Below are positions 21,116 through 33,721 of a DNA stretch of 64,000 bases, in pieces. This DNA comes from Lateolabrax maculatus. Taxonomy: Eukaryota > Chordata > Actinopteri > Acropomatiformes > Lateolabracidae. Under the pieces are notes generated by a model that saw nothing but the letters and a program-made list of their open reading frames with translations, was not told the DNA's origin and made no database searches. Each line of letters begins with the position of its first letter. Position 1 is the first letter of the stretch. A program made the translations under genes and the position numbers. The stretch lies in assembly GCA_031216445.1 (NCBI GenBank), contig CM062210.1, forward strand, positions 5,142,501 through 5,206,500. The letters are read 5' to 3'.

Positions 21116-24100
21116 CTGAAAACAGGAGAGGGAGACATTCAGCAGCGGGTATCCGACGTAAGACTTGAACATTATCCAAAACTGGACGTGAGCAAACCTT
21201 TCTCGATGTAGTTCTTTGGTGCCCACTGTGGGTCTCCGTCGGCGTAGGGGTCACTGTACTGCACGACGGCAGCGTCCTCCTCCTCGTAATCAACTGGAGG
21301 AGGCGGCGGAGGGGGAGGAGAGTCGTCAAACATGGGCAGGTCGTCCGGAGGCGGAGGGGGAGGAGGAGTAGGGGTATCTGCAACTGTTGAGACAGACACA
21401 GAAAGATTACTAAAGAAATTTTTCCTTGAGGTCGAAGGTCAAGGATCACTGGTCAGCATGAGCCTGGTGCTGGAGAAGGCGGTGGCTGAATCATGCAGAA
21501 TTAATGAGAAGACGTGCAGAAGGGTGTGTATGTATTAAATATTTAATCCATCAAGCAGGCTGCATCGCTGTTAGGACTTCCCATGGAGCACTCAATAGGA
21601 TGATATACTGTATGTTTAAGCCTTTTAAGTAGCTCTGAAATTCTTTTCAGACATGCACATATAGAAAAAAGGGATTTGCACAGGATTTATGAACACTTCA
21701 ATGATCTTCTGATGATTATTACATGCTGCATCATGCTATTTAGTAGGTTAGATGTTTGTATGACAGCATCCACATTTGAGAAAAAGGGATGAAAAGATAC
21801 AGACTGATCTTTTTAATTGCCGTACACCTTATTCATTAAATCTTAAGAAATCTAAAGTTGCTTTCTGTCAAGAAATTAAGTAACTAATACTTCCTCAACT
21901 GTAATATTTGACCGTATTGCAGGTTTTGGACCAGCAGGGGGCAGCAAAGAGTCCATCTTCTCCACTCTTGTAGTGAAAAGACCTTTGGCACATTTCCCCC
22001 TAAACATTGTCATTCACCTCAGCTCAACCCTGCAGTGCTACAAGAACATTCAGCGTATGAATACCAGGCTTACGTCAGTGATAAAATCCCCTGCCTGAGA
22101 CTAAATTGCAAGAAACTGAGTAGGTGGCAGCTTTGACAATCTCGGTCGCTCTTCTGCTGCACATAGTTTAAAAAGAAAGTAATTATTCTCGCAGCTATGT
22201 ATTACACCATGATTGCTACTAAGAAACAGGACAAAACTGTGTTCAATGTAGTTTTATATCTGAGAATTAAATCTGTTTCAAAACAGCAGATAAAGCTACT
22301 TATAAAGTTACATAAACCATGACAAGACTGATGGGACACATTCTTGGATAGTTCATGTAAATTACAAGAGGTTGGTATTAACTCTTCTCAACAGACAGAG
22401 GGGAAGAGGATGAACAAGCACAATGCATGCTGGGTGTTCTAGAAATGGGAATAGTTGGCACAGAGGAGGAGGAAAGTATGTCTTAGCCTCTTCACTTACT
22501 GCTCTCCTGCATCCTGGCCACAAAGCCAGTCAGAGGTATCTGTGGAGTCAGCTGGGGCATGGGGGGAGGAGGAGGAGCGATAGACACTGAAAGCCAGCAG
22601 AGAAACGACAGAAAGGCAGAGAAAGAGAGCAAAAGAGTAAAAAGAAAAAAAAAAAGGAGAGCCCATCAGTCACCAAGAATGTACAGACGACAGTTAAGAG
22701 TGCACCCAAATCCCAAGCGAACAACACTGACACAAAGACACCGCAAGAATCGTGAGCTTGTATTCATCTAATAAAACAGGACAGAGTGATGTGCCACAGT
22801 GACAGACTGAGAGCTGAAATGCTTAGTTGAATTAATTAACCCGTCGACTAACAGAAACTTTGTAAATTCCAAATTAGATTTTTACATTTTCAACATTTTA
22901 AAAAGACATGTTTCAACTATTGAAACAATAACCAACAGATTATTTAATTCAACTGTCTGGACTCGCAGCGTCTCCACAGATCAGACACAAATGTTTTAAG
23001 GTTAACAGGTTCAGTGACGTCTGTGAGTGTGATGAGATTTCACATGGTATCTGGGGATCACCGAGGCCAGCGGATAAACTGCGGATTACGTTTGATTTCT
23101 GTCAATCAGACAGTTCCTGCTCATGGCCCTGAGAGAAGTGAGGTCTGCCAACGGCCAGAAGGAGGCACTGTTTGCCTTGGATGTCTATCAACCTCAACCC
23201 CAATCCCAGGAAAGCCTGCTCAACTTCCTTCAGACTTGCTGTAGCTACATACAGAGTACTTTGAATTCTTAATTTACATTACCTGACTTTTCCCAAATCA
23301 TTTGATTAAACCCAAATTAGGGACATTTGGCCTGATCAACAGCGGCAAAACACATTAGGCACAGTGCACATCTAAGCTGGTGATCATCTTATGGAGATGA
23401 GGCATTAGATTTAGGCATTTACACCTGGTATTACTAGCAATCTGTCTCTGGATATCCTGTCTGGATAATGTTAATGCCAGGTGTAAATGCTCGCAGAACG
23501 GATTGTGATCGGAATGCGATCGGCCGCAGCTGGAGGTGGTCTGGCTCGCATTGTGATCTGATCTCAGCCAGGTGTAAATACAATGCATACAGTGTGACCT
23601 CATTCCAAGAAAATAAATCCTCCCAGCAAGTTGAAAGGTCACCTAGTGCCTGCTATGTCAAGCTGCAAGTAGTAGCAGTAGCTACTAGTCCTCCCTTGAA
23701 AAAAATGACTTAAAAAAATGAATGCCACCTGTCAGTGGTATTGCTTTTCTTGACCTGGGATGGATCAAGTTTGCAGTCAACTCAGCTAGCCCCGCCCAAC
23801 TCATTTGCATTTTGAGATCCAATCGTGATGCAGGCAGTATTGGAAATAGCGACCGATGTAAATACTAAGACCTATGGATTGGATGTCATTATTCAGGCTA
23901 TGTTTCCAGATACTGACCACCTAAATACCAGGTTTACATTTTCCGACAGTAGCTAGTTAAGTTTTAAACGAATCAAAACCCACATGATGTACACCGAAAT
24001 ACATTTACAGGTTAATTTTTGAGGCTAAAAACTGTGACTATGCATTGTTGGCAGTCATCGATTGCCTGCACTGTATCTGCTGAAGAAACCCAAGGGCGAG

Positions 24101-27100
24101 GCTTTCTGCATCAATACTTGAGACTAAGACCCACAGTTAGAGAAAAGCCTTAACCTGCACTTTCAGACTTATGGGAAAAGTCAATATTTCTGACAAGAAT
24201 GAAAGCTTGACCTTCAGAAAGCATTAACTCGTGTGCAAATATGAAATATTGGTCTGTGGTAACAATGGTTAGATTGCTTTACTTGTCAGTGCATGATTTG
24301 GAAAAATGTGAAGTTCTGTGCTTTAGTGACAGTTCAGGATCTGTGAAACAGGCTGGGACTGGAGACAGAAGGGCCTTACTTGAGTTCTGACCATAGCCAG
24401 GAGTGCCTCCATTAATATGAGGCTGCTGTTGTTGCTGTTGCTGCTGCTGTTGCTGCTGTTGTAGCTGTTGCTGCTGTAGTTGTTGCTGCTGCTGCAAGGA
24501 GAACTGGGAAGTGACCGACGGCGCCCGGCGGTAGGTGCCCGTGGCCGAAACCATAGAGACAGAGGAGTTGGAGGGGTTGTGCCGCGAAATCTGCCGCGAG
24601 ATGGTTCCAAACTGGGACATTGGAGCGGGGCCCAGACCAGGCCCGGGGGCCACCGCTAGAAATACCCAAAGGCAGGGAGGAAGAGAGGAAAGATAGACCG
24701 AAAGGGGAAGGGGAAGAGGGAAGAGGGGAAAAAAAAGCACCCAAAACATGAATCATCCAGATCATAAAAGACAATGCAAGCTTTTAAATACTGATTAGAG
24801 CCCCACACCTTATGAAAACACCAATCAATAACCAATTAAAGGAAGCAACACAGATTGTTAATTGATAACACTGTTACACAGAGATATTTCATGAGGGTGA
24901 AATGAAACACAAGAGTCCCAGAAGGTCATCTGAATAAATCCGGCAGCTAAGGGTTCTTTTAGAAACGCAGCAAAGCAAAACTGAAGGAAGAGTGAGCAAA
25001 GAGAGGAGGGCAGCAACAGAACAGACTGATCCTTCAGGTTTCAACGGAACTGGCAGTGAAAATAACTTCACACACTTTTCAAAGACATGATTATAAACGT
25101 CTATCTGAGCGATCGCAAAGAGAGGGAGGGTTCACGACTGAGTGAACACGTGTGTGTCGTTACACTGGATGTCTAAGAATAACTGAATCATCTCTTCAAA
25201 CAACAGCATTATTACAGCATAAAATATGCTAAGTATTTGATTGTAGATTATAGATGGAGTGTGCAAGTGTGTGTGTGTGAGAAAGACAAAAAGAGAGGGA
25301 GAGAAGGGGTGGAGGAGAGATTTCTTTCATTCTGCTTGAGTATTTCCTGTTCACATTTTAGGATGGCATTGCGTCTCTCAGGAGAGACCCTGCTGTCAGA
25401 TAGGGAAGGGTGGAACCAGAGGAAGTAAAGATTCAAAAGGGAACACAGGAGCAAACAAACTTTTCCATATTTTCACCGGCAGAAGTAATTATAGCTGAAA
25501 GTGTGCATTGATGTTCTGAGGATGAAGTGTGTGTGTATCAAGCCATCATCTTGTTCCAGATTATTGCAGTCAGTCAGATAGAAGCAGCCACTGTACAAAC
25601 ATACACACGCAGCAGTTGAAACTAATCAAACAGCTGGATGTTTTTCAGCCTTGCAGGGCTCTGACAGTAAATCAAAGCCAGTATCAGTCAGTGACTCAAG
25701 AGTCAATACCCCACGTAAATTAAAGTTACATTAGGCAAAATTGAATGTTTGCAGCACTCAAATGGTTGTTTGGATGTTTTGGAGGTTCATTACCCAGAAA
25801 TCATATTGTGTGACATCAGCTGTGAGTCTAACTCTCTCAGAAGTGAGTGCTGGCTTAATGTTGAGATATTCATAAATCAATTACTTTCTAAGTTCTTAGT
25901 AACTACCAGTACTGGCTAAAAGTAAAAATGTCTTTAAATGTCTATTGAAAACTTCAGCAATGCACTTATATGTGGTGTTTACTGGGTGGATGTATTTAGG
26001 AATAATTTATCTCCACGTACAAGCTAATTTGTGTGGTGCTACCAATTTTAATTTAATTATGTGTTATTTTCCACTTAGCAAACACCTACACTATAACTGG
26101 GCTGAGCTAAACAATCTGAATTGACAAAATGGTCCAATGGTCGCAGCCCCAGTTATGATTTACCCTGGAATTCAGGGAAATTTTGCCTGATGCAGCTTTA
26201 ACCACAATCACTTTTCTTGTAAACAGTAAATGATTAACATGTAACAGTAACATACCTGTACAAAAGAAGTCTCAAAGTCCCTAAGGTAAATACATTTTAT
26301 ATGGAATATTTGTATGGAAATACTTCCCATACACTGCCAGTACCTCAGCCTGGAGGGCTTCAATTTTATTCTTTAATTTGGGTTGTAAAAGTTATCATCT
26401 ACTCTGTCAATGCATATAGCCAACAGGTTTGAATATTTTTGTAGATATACAGCAGCTTCAGCTCAAATGTAAATGAGCAATTTTAGAGATCCTACAGGCA
26501 GTAATTAACTTTTGCCAAGCCTTAGGTGATATGAGACTTCTTTATAAGCCCATTATAGTGGACGGGTGTAGAATAAGGAAGCAGAGTAGCCAACCACCAC
26601 CAACACCGAGGATTGAGAACAATGTTACTGAACTGAATAGAAAAACAGACATTTTCACATAGTATGTAACCCGTTGTGTTTCCAAACAGAAGCACATATA
26701 CAGTCTGTTCACACTGCAAGCAAGACGATCATCATTTCCTGCAGAGCGGAACAACCAGGGAATCTGGCTGATGTGGAAGGTCAACATCACCATCATCATA
26801 TTTCCATCCTCCCTTGTTTCCTAAATAATAATAATTAATTTAATGGGTAATAGTTCTACCTAGAAAGTGCAAATTATGGGAAGAAATTAAAGATGCCCAA
26901 ACTTTCTGAACTGTATTCTTTAAAGCTTTAAATTGAATTGCTACAGAAATAAATATTTCAAATGAAGTTTGTGAACAGCTCCATCCATTATCGAAGTTTT
27001 GCCTATTTTCATTAACTAAATAGTATTTTTAACAAGCTTTGTTTACTCATCAATTTAGAGCCGTTTAATAAAAAACAAAACTTAGCCCCGGCATCCTGAC

Positions 27101-30100
27101 ATGATTACACAGAAATAATCAGAACCTCTTTCTTGCAGTGTGTACAAACAGCCAGACACTCGTCCACACCACAACACCCTTATTTGTGCATCTCCACCCC
27201 GAGAAGATCACAGTAGACGTGCTGATTATCCGCCGTCCGGGCAGCGGAGGCCACAGGAGCGGCCGAGGAGGCCGAGGAGTCTCACCTATGGGGGGTGGTG
27301 GCGGCGGCGGTGGTGCTGGGGGGCCGAGCCCGGCCATGGGAGGAGCGGGAGGAGGAAGTGGTGGAGGAGGAGGGGGTGGGGGAGGCGGAGGAGCGAACAT
27401 GGGCGGGACTGAAAGGAGTGTTTACATTAGTAACCTTTTAATGCAGAGCAGAGTCTGTCCTCGCCCGCCTCCTGCACCTCTACGCTGTTACATAACATCA
27501 CATCACTTTTACTCAAGAACCCTTTGGGGCCGGAGGAGTGCTTCGACTTTGTCAAGGCGCAGCGCTGCTCCGCACACACTTGGACACACTTCTTTGTGGT
27601 ATGAATTGAGTGTTTCCATGGCGACCAGCTTGCAGGGAGAGCTGTGGTTAGCTCTGTGCTTCTGGACTGATCCTGGCGCTGAGGTAGAAAAAGCTGCTAC
27701 ACAAAACCTAAAATATTTCTTCTTCAGCTCAAATAATTTGCAAAAGTTAAACGCAGTAGTACCTAAGACTCATGTATGGTGTAATGCAGTACTATGTGTA
27801 GCTTATGCATGGTATTATGTGGGCCTTACTGTCCCACTATAAAGCAGCAGGCCTAACGCAGCTTGGCCTATTTACACAGTAGGATAGAGAATCAGCTGTG
27901 CTTAGAACACAATGGGCCTCCATAATCCCTGTCTGGTAAACATAGGCTTTGTGTAGCGTAGTCTCATTGCAAATAGCACGTCATATTTACATCTTGTCAA
28001 GTATTATTGGTATATACATGTATATTACATTAAAGGAAATTAACTTGTTTGTCTGTTGCTCCAAATTTCCAAATTGTGCAATTTCTAGGTAAAACTGGTT
28101 ATTTTATGCAAATAGACGCAGATAGGCACTTTGGATTTAGAGACATGTAGCACTTAGTAGTAGTATGAAGTGTTTTGTAGTAGTTTCTCTGTTACTGTTT
28201 AATGTATGTATGAAAGTAAACTCTCACTGCCTGTATTCTCACCATTGCCTGTCAATGTTTAAAGAGTGTTATCTCATTTCACAGGTCAACTGATAAGAGT
28301 TAAGTGCAAAAACACATTTTTTTTCCAGAATAGAAACAGAACATTTTTTTAACCAGTGTTTGGAGCATGGGCGAGGGTAACAAAACTTGGGGGGGTGGGG
28401 TGTTTGGGTTAGCAGCATTGTAAGATGTAAGGTTTATTGCACGCTTTACAAAATGCCTGAAGCTGGCTGAATACAATTCCGCCCTCACTTCGTATCAGCA
28501 AGCAGAAAGGCTGACTGGCCTGTGGTATGTGTCACTGCATGACGTGCAGCTAGAAAAGCTCACCTGGTCCAGAGTTGGGGATGGAGGGTGTAGGCACGGC
28601 AATGGGAATGCCAATACCGCTGCTGCCGCTGTTCTCCCGACTGCCACTACCCCCGCTGCTTCCACTGAGGGACGAGAGAGACAGAAGAGAAAGAGGACAT
28701 CGTTTTATTCAGGGCAACCTGCTCAGACTGCACAGCAGGTAACACTGCAGATATATGGACTCTGCTGCATCTGTGCTTGATGAACTGTGCTTTTGGCCTA
28801 TTTAGATTTAAAAGGCTGCAAAACTTCATATTCATATATTTAAAGGATTACTCAAGCATCTGACTGTCACACCTCCTTCTCTCATACAGATTGTTTCTGT
28901 CTATTGGCTTGTTAGGGCTGAGCTGCAGAGGGACACACCCAAGTTACCAAGACATGAGTCACTCTATTGAAGCCTTTTGGTCAGAATCAGAGTAATACAT
29001 TAAAATGAAATATAGTCCCGGGTTCACATGGATAGTTGTGCTTTTTAATGCAGAACATCTCACAGTCTATATTAGCTATATTATCAGTTTTATTAGCTCT
29101 GTGTATTTAGTCTAATAATAAGTTTTGCTTTGGCAGCAGACAATGGAATGGTAAATGTATTATTTGATATTAAATGTCAAAATCATCATGTGAATTTATA
29201 AACGACAACCGTTGCTGGATCGATACCAGCCGGCGACCTTTGCTGCATGTCGTACCCCTCTCTCTCCCCCGCTTCCTGTCTAACTCTCACTGTGTCTTTC
29301 AAATAAAGGCAACAAAAAAAATGCCAAAAGAATAATTCTTAAAAGGCTGCTGTTATTTCACTTAGTTGACAGTTTCAATAAAGTGGCATGACAAACAAAT
29401 AAATAACTTTAAACATACCCACCCCTCTAATTTTGTCAATACCACCCAGCCGTAGCCTCTGAGGATATAGGACATGTGAATGTAGTATGTATGTCAGCTC
29501 TGCAGTGGTCTGTACGCGCTATTTCACCCTGTGTTTGACCCCGGGGCTTGTAGATCAACGCCCCGGACAACTAAATTCCCCCTCCTGCTCTCCCTCTCCC
29601 TCTCCCTCTCCCTCAGACTGGCCTTGATCCTCATCTCTGCTCCCGCCCCTCACCCCACCTCTCCCTTTTCTGCCTCTTTCATCCCTGCTTTTCAACCGAT
29701 CCTTCTCGCCACCTCTCGCCCTTAACCATCACTCGACCTCTTCCTCTCATCTCCTCATCGCCTGTAAAGTGATTCCCCATTCGTCTCCCAAACCCCTCAC
29801 CCTGAAAGTCCCCTTTGAACCCCTGTTCGCTCCCACCTCCCCCCACATCTCTTTATCCCCTTTTCCCATCAACCCCCTCTGCCCTCTCCTCCTTTCTGAT
29901 CCGTGTCAGTCGAGCCCTGGGGCTCTCCAGGCACAACCAGCAGGGGTTACCCCTCTGAAGGATGTTGGTGGCAGTTGGAGCCAAGTGTCTGTGGGGATAA
30001 AGGCTAAACAATATCATGTCATCCTTCTTTTGAAGTCATTGCCGTACTTCACTCCCCCATCTGCATGTTCTGGATTTATCCATTCTAATCCCTCTATAAC

Positions 30101-33100
30101 TTACCCGTTCCTTCGCTAACCCATTTATCTCTTCCCCAGCTTTCCCCATCCTTCCTCTTTGTTTCAAAACGCTCACTGTGAAATAAAAGCACTCAGCTCT
30201 TTCCCTCCTGCTCCACCTTCCTGCCTGCCTGGCTCATTCAGCCAACACAGTGAGCTGTTTATAAATCAACCGTCTGCAACACACAGCGAGGCTTTAAAAA
30301 AGTTCCGGCTCACTTGCTCTCAGTTGACAAAAATCCCTGGAGCAAATGAAGAAAAAGACACTGTTTTCAGTGAGAGGAACAAAAAGTAAAAACAATACGT
30401 AAAAAGTTATGTGCTGAGGCACTGTGACATGATAAGACTCGACATAAGCAGGAGAAATAGACTTAAAAGAAAGAAAAGTAGCCCAGAGCATAATCTAAGC
30501 TAGAAAAGAAGAAGCTTACTTAGACTGGAAATTATCATTTAGGCTTAAGATGTGCATAAATTACCTGAAGTGAAAAACAGCAGAAGATGAACATGAGGGT
30601 TGTTGTAATCTAAAATAATAATCTAATGCAACGTGATTCCAGCTCAGAAGAATTCAAACTTCATTGCAAAATATGTTGACACTGACCATTCTTGCCAAAA
30701 AAACACTGAGCTTGCAGATGTTTTATATGATGGTTCTCAATTAAGATGATTAAAATTTAGCTATTTGCACACTGGTAACAAATTTTAGTGAATTACATTT
30801 TCTGGGGGCATTTTATTAGAGAGATTGCAGTAGAGAGATGACAGGAAATTATTGGAAATAGATGGGGAGCGACATTCAACAAAGGTCCTCAGCTGGACAC
30901 TAACTGGAGGACGTTGTACTTCATTGTCAGCGCCTTTGCCCCTTGGCCACCAGGGAGACCATAATTATTTTTTACGAAAGAGTGGAACAGTAAATTATAG
31001 GTGAGGAAGGCTGATGGTTGTTGAATTCGCACAATTCAACAACCATCAGCTCCGACATGACAAGAAGATGAAGTTACACTGGATACCTGCTTCTTTTTTA
31101 AATAATTTATAGCATTTTGATGTACGCTTCATCCACATTCTGCTTAGTTTTTGGATAGTTGAAGCAGGAATCCTAGAAATCAATTTTTATAACCAGGATT
31201 CTATGATGACTGTAAAAAGCATGTTTTCTTAAAACAATGATACCTGCATATGACAGTGTAATCTCTCCCACAGAAAGATATTAGATAATAACAGGGAATA
31301 TACAGCAGGGACGCAGAGATGCCTATATTGAATTTAGACCTCAGTTGACGATGGCAGAGACAGATGAGCTGAATAAGCACAGCCGACTTTAGGCCTGTGT
31401 AATCAAATAGTGATGCCACAGCAATATTGGCTAAGCAGGGGGGGTACCGCTCGACTCGGAGGACAGCGTCAGTTTGTTAAAAGGACATTAGGGTGGCTTT
31501 AAAACACAGATCAGTCACTGTGATGCTGAACACAGCTGCTGTTGCAGCCTTTAAGCGTTTGGAGCCAGTAATTACAAGAAGACCTGGAGTTGGGTTTTAA
31601 TTGATAAAAGTGGCAGAAGCACTGTGGAACTTCTGTGAGCTGCTTTGTACAAACATACATGAGAAGTTGGGCAAGGGAAGAAAAAAAATAAAACGTTATG
31701 TAATATTTATGAGCATCACAGTCAGCATAACAGGCTTTTTAGCTAATGAGGCGACTTCACTCACTCGTAACTCAAATTTGATGAAAGCGTCTCCCGCTTT
31801 CTCCGCGTGGAGATTTCTGGGTAACAATCCGTGAGAGCCGCGTTCAAGGGTTTCCATGCTGCAGTTGACTTAGGGGTTTTTCGAAACAGCACTGTATATC
31901 AGAGGCTTTTACAGATATTAATATCAGAGTGATTCAGGCCGCGGTAAGAAACCCTCCAAGCCTTGTCAGACAAATGCTGGATTTAGTGCAGCGGAGAGGA
32001 GGAAGAGGTGCGAAAGTGCTCAAAGCTGCCGAACTAAATGAAGAGATTAGAACCACCTGACATGGAGGGGACCAGCGGGTTTTGGAGAGATGCTTTTCTA
32101 ACATTACTGAAACACTGAGTGCACATTTAGTGTTCAGTTTAGAGGTGTAGCTGGAATACTGATTCCACTCGTACCTTTCCAAAAAAATGGTAATAAAAGT
32201 ATAAAAAGTACCCGTCCCACTATCCATTAAAAGTTGTGCAAAGTTGATTAACATTTAGAACATGAACATTTCATATCATTTTTATTCATGAACGTTTGTT
32301 GGGAGTTTATATCACAAACTTAATCAAGTCAGCAGGGGGCAACAGTGTCTGGCTGCAATACTGACTCCATATTATCTGCTCAGTTTTACATCAGTTGATG
32401 CAACTTTGCTTGAGACTTTTTAACTTTGCTCTTGACTTAACTTACAGTTTCTTTGTTAAAATGTTTTTATGTTATGCTTGTGATTCTGCTGGTAGCTTGG
32501 TTGTATACTTTAGAGCCTTTATTATTGTGTATTCATAGTATTTTGAAGGACTGCTACTTTGTAGTTCTTGGAGGTTTATTGTACTATAATTTTATTTCTC
32601 TACATTGCAATTCTACTACCTTTCCTTATGTCTACTCTGTACTGTCTGTTTTGGGATACATGCAGGTTCTCACTGCAGGTTTAGGTTTTAGGTTATATGA
32701 ATAAACCTGACTTGACTATAAGTAGTATATATATTGATCTAGTACTGTAGGACTAGTGTCCACATTTTCCTAGTAATTATTTTCATTTTCAATTTGTTTA
32801 TTGCTTATTTTTCTGATCAATATTAATCATTTAGTCTACAAAATTGTTGAATTAAGTAACACTCCAAAAGATATTCAATTTACAATGATATAAAACTGAG
32901 AAAAGCAGTAAATCCTCACATTTGAAAAGCTGGAACCAGTGAATGTTTAGCATTTTCACCTGATTTGATTTGCGCCTGACTTTAAGTATTAATCAATTAT
33001 CATAACAGTAGATTAATAAGCTGTAGATCAGCACTGGTTTGTGCATGTGCGACAGACTGTGTACTCCTCTTTTCTTATCTACCTGTGTGTGCGTTGCCTC

Positions 33101-33674
33101 TGGTTGAGCGACGCCGTGCGTCCGGGGCTGTGCTGCTGGCCGCTTAGTCGGGCGGGGCTGGTCATGTAGTCGTTGGGCACCGTGGGCGGCTTCACCGGCT
33201 CCAGGGTCTTGTAGGACGTGTTGCGTCTGCAGCGGCCGAAAAGAGGGAAAACAAAAGGCAAATAGTGACGAGAATGATCATAATTCAGTGCAAATCCTAC
33301 TAGCAGGACTGTGAGGCAGTGCTCACTAGAGCGTTGTAAATCCTATCAGTTTACCCAGCTGGATGCTGTGTGCTACAGGGTGGAGGTGAGTACATCACAG
33401 TTTGGAATTAATATCGGTTTAGTGTCGCTGTGCATCAGAGGACAACTGACACCATCAGGGCACGAAACCTGTCTTACATGAACAGAAAAAAGTTCCTGTT
33501 TTCTGCTGAATGCCTTTTTTTCTGGCTTGACATACATCAGTTTTGTGGTTTCAAATGTTTATATGAGCCAAAACACATCCAGCACGACCACACATACATT
33601 AAAAAACATGTCCTAGGGCAGGTTGTTAGTTCGGTGGGTAGTGTTTGTTCACTGTGTTATTTCATGTTACTCTT

Positions 33675-33721
<47 letters not shown>

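Larger units (their letters stand above)
21384..28563 (-). other. abi1 introns between the 3' exons
   Basis: These introns are 21384-22499, 22587-24379, 24656-27285 and 27409-28563. They hold a palindromic MITE-like repeat at about 23400-23585 and otherwise AT-rich sequence. No extra exon or RNA gene was recognised. Confidence 0.6.
28665..33082 (-). other. abi1 intron with SINE fragments and a pyrimidine-rich tract
   Basis: This intron is 4.4 kb. It contains SINE fragments at about 29210-29335 and 30840-30966, a C/T-rich plus-strand stretch at about 29560-30290 including a (CTCTCC)n run near 29590-29612, a strong hairpin at 31010-31050, and an AT-rich dispersed repeat at about 32760-33010. 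Confidence 0.6.

Noticed and set aside
27138..27842. Plus-strand open frame of 234 aa with a Gly-rich centre
   Set aside because: It is the antisense shadow of the abi1 polyproline exon extended into intron. It has no family motifs and lies over a well-supported minus-strand exon.
29531..30119. Pro/Leu/Ser-rich plus-strand open frames in an abi1 intron
   Set aside because: They arise from a C/T-rich tract. Composition is low-complexity and no domain is visible.
31010..31050. Hairpin as a microRNA precursor
   Set aside because: The stem is only 18 bp and the loop 5 nt, too short for a Drosha/Dicer substrate, and it is perfectly paired.
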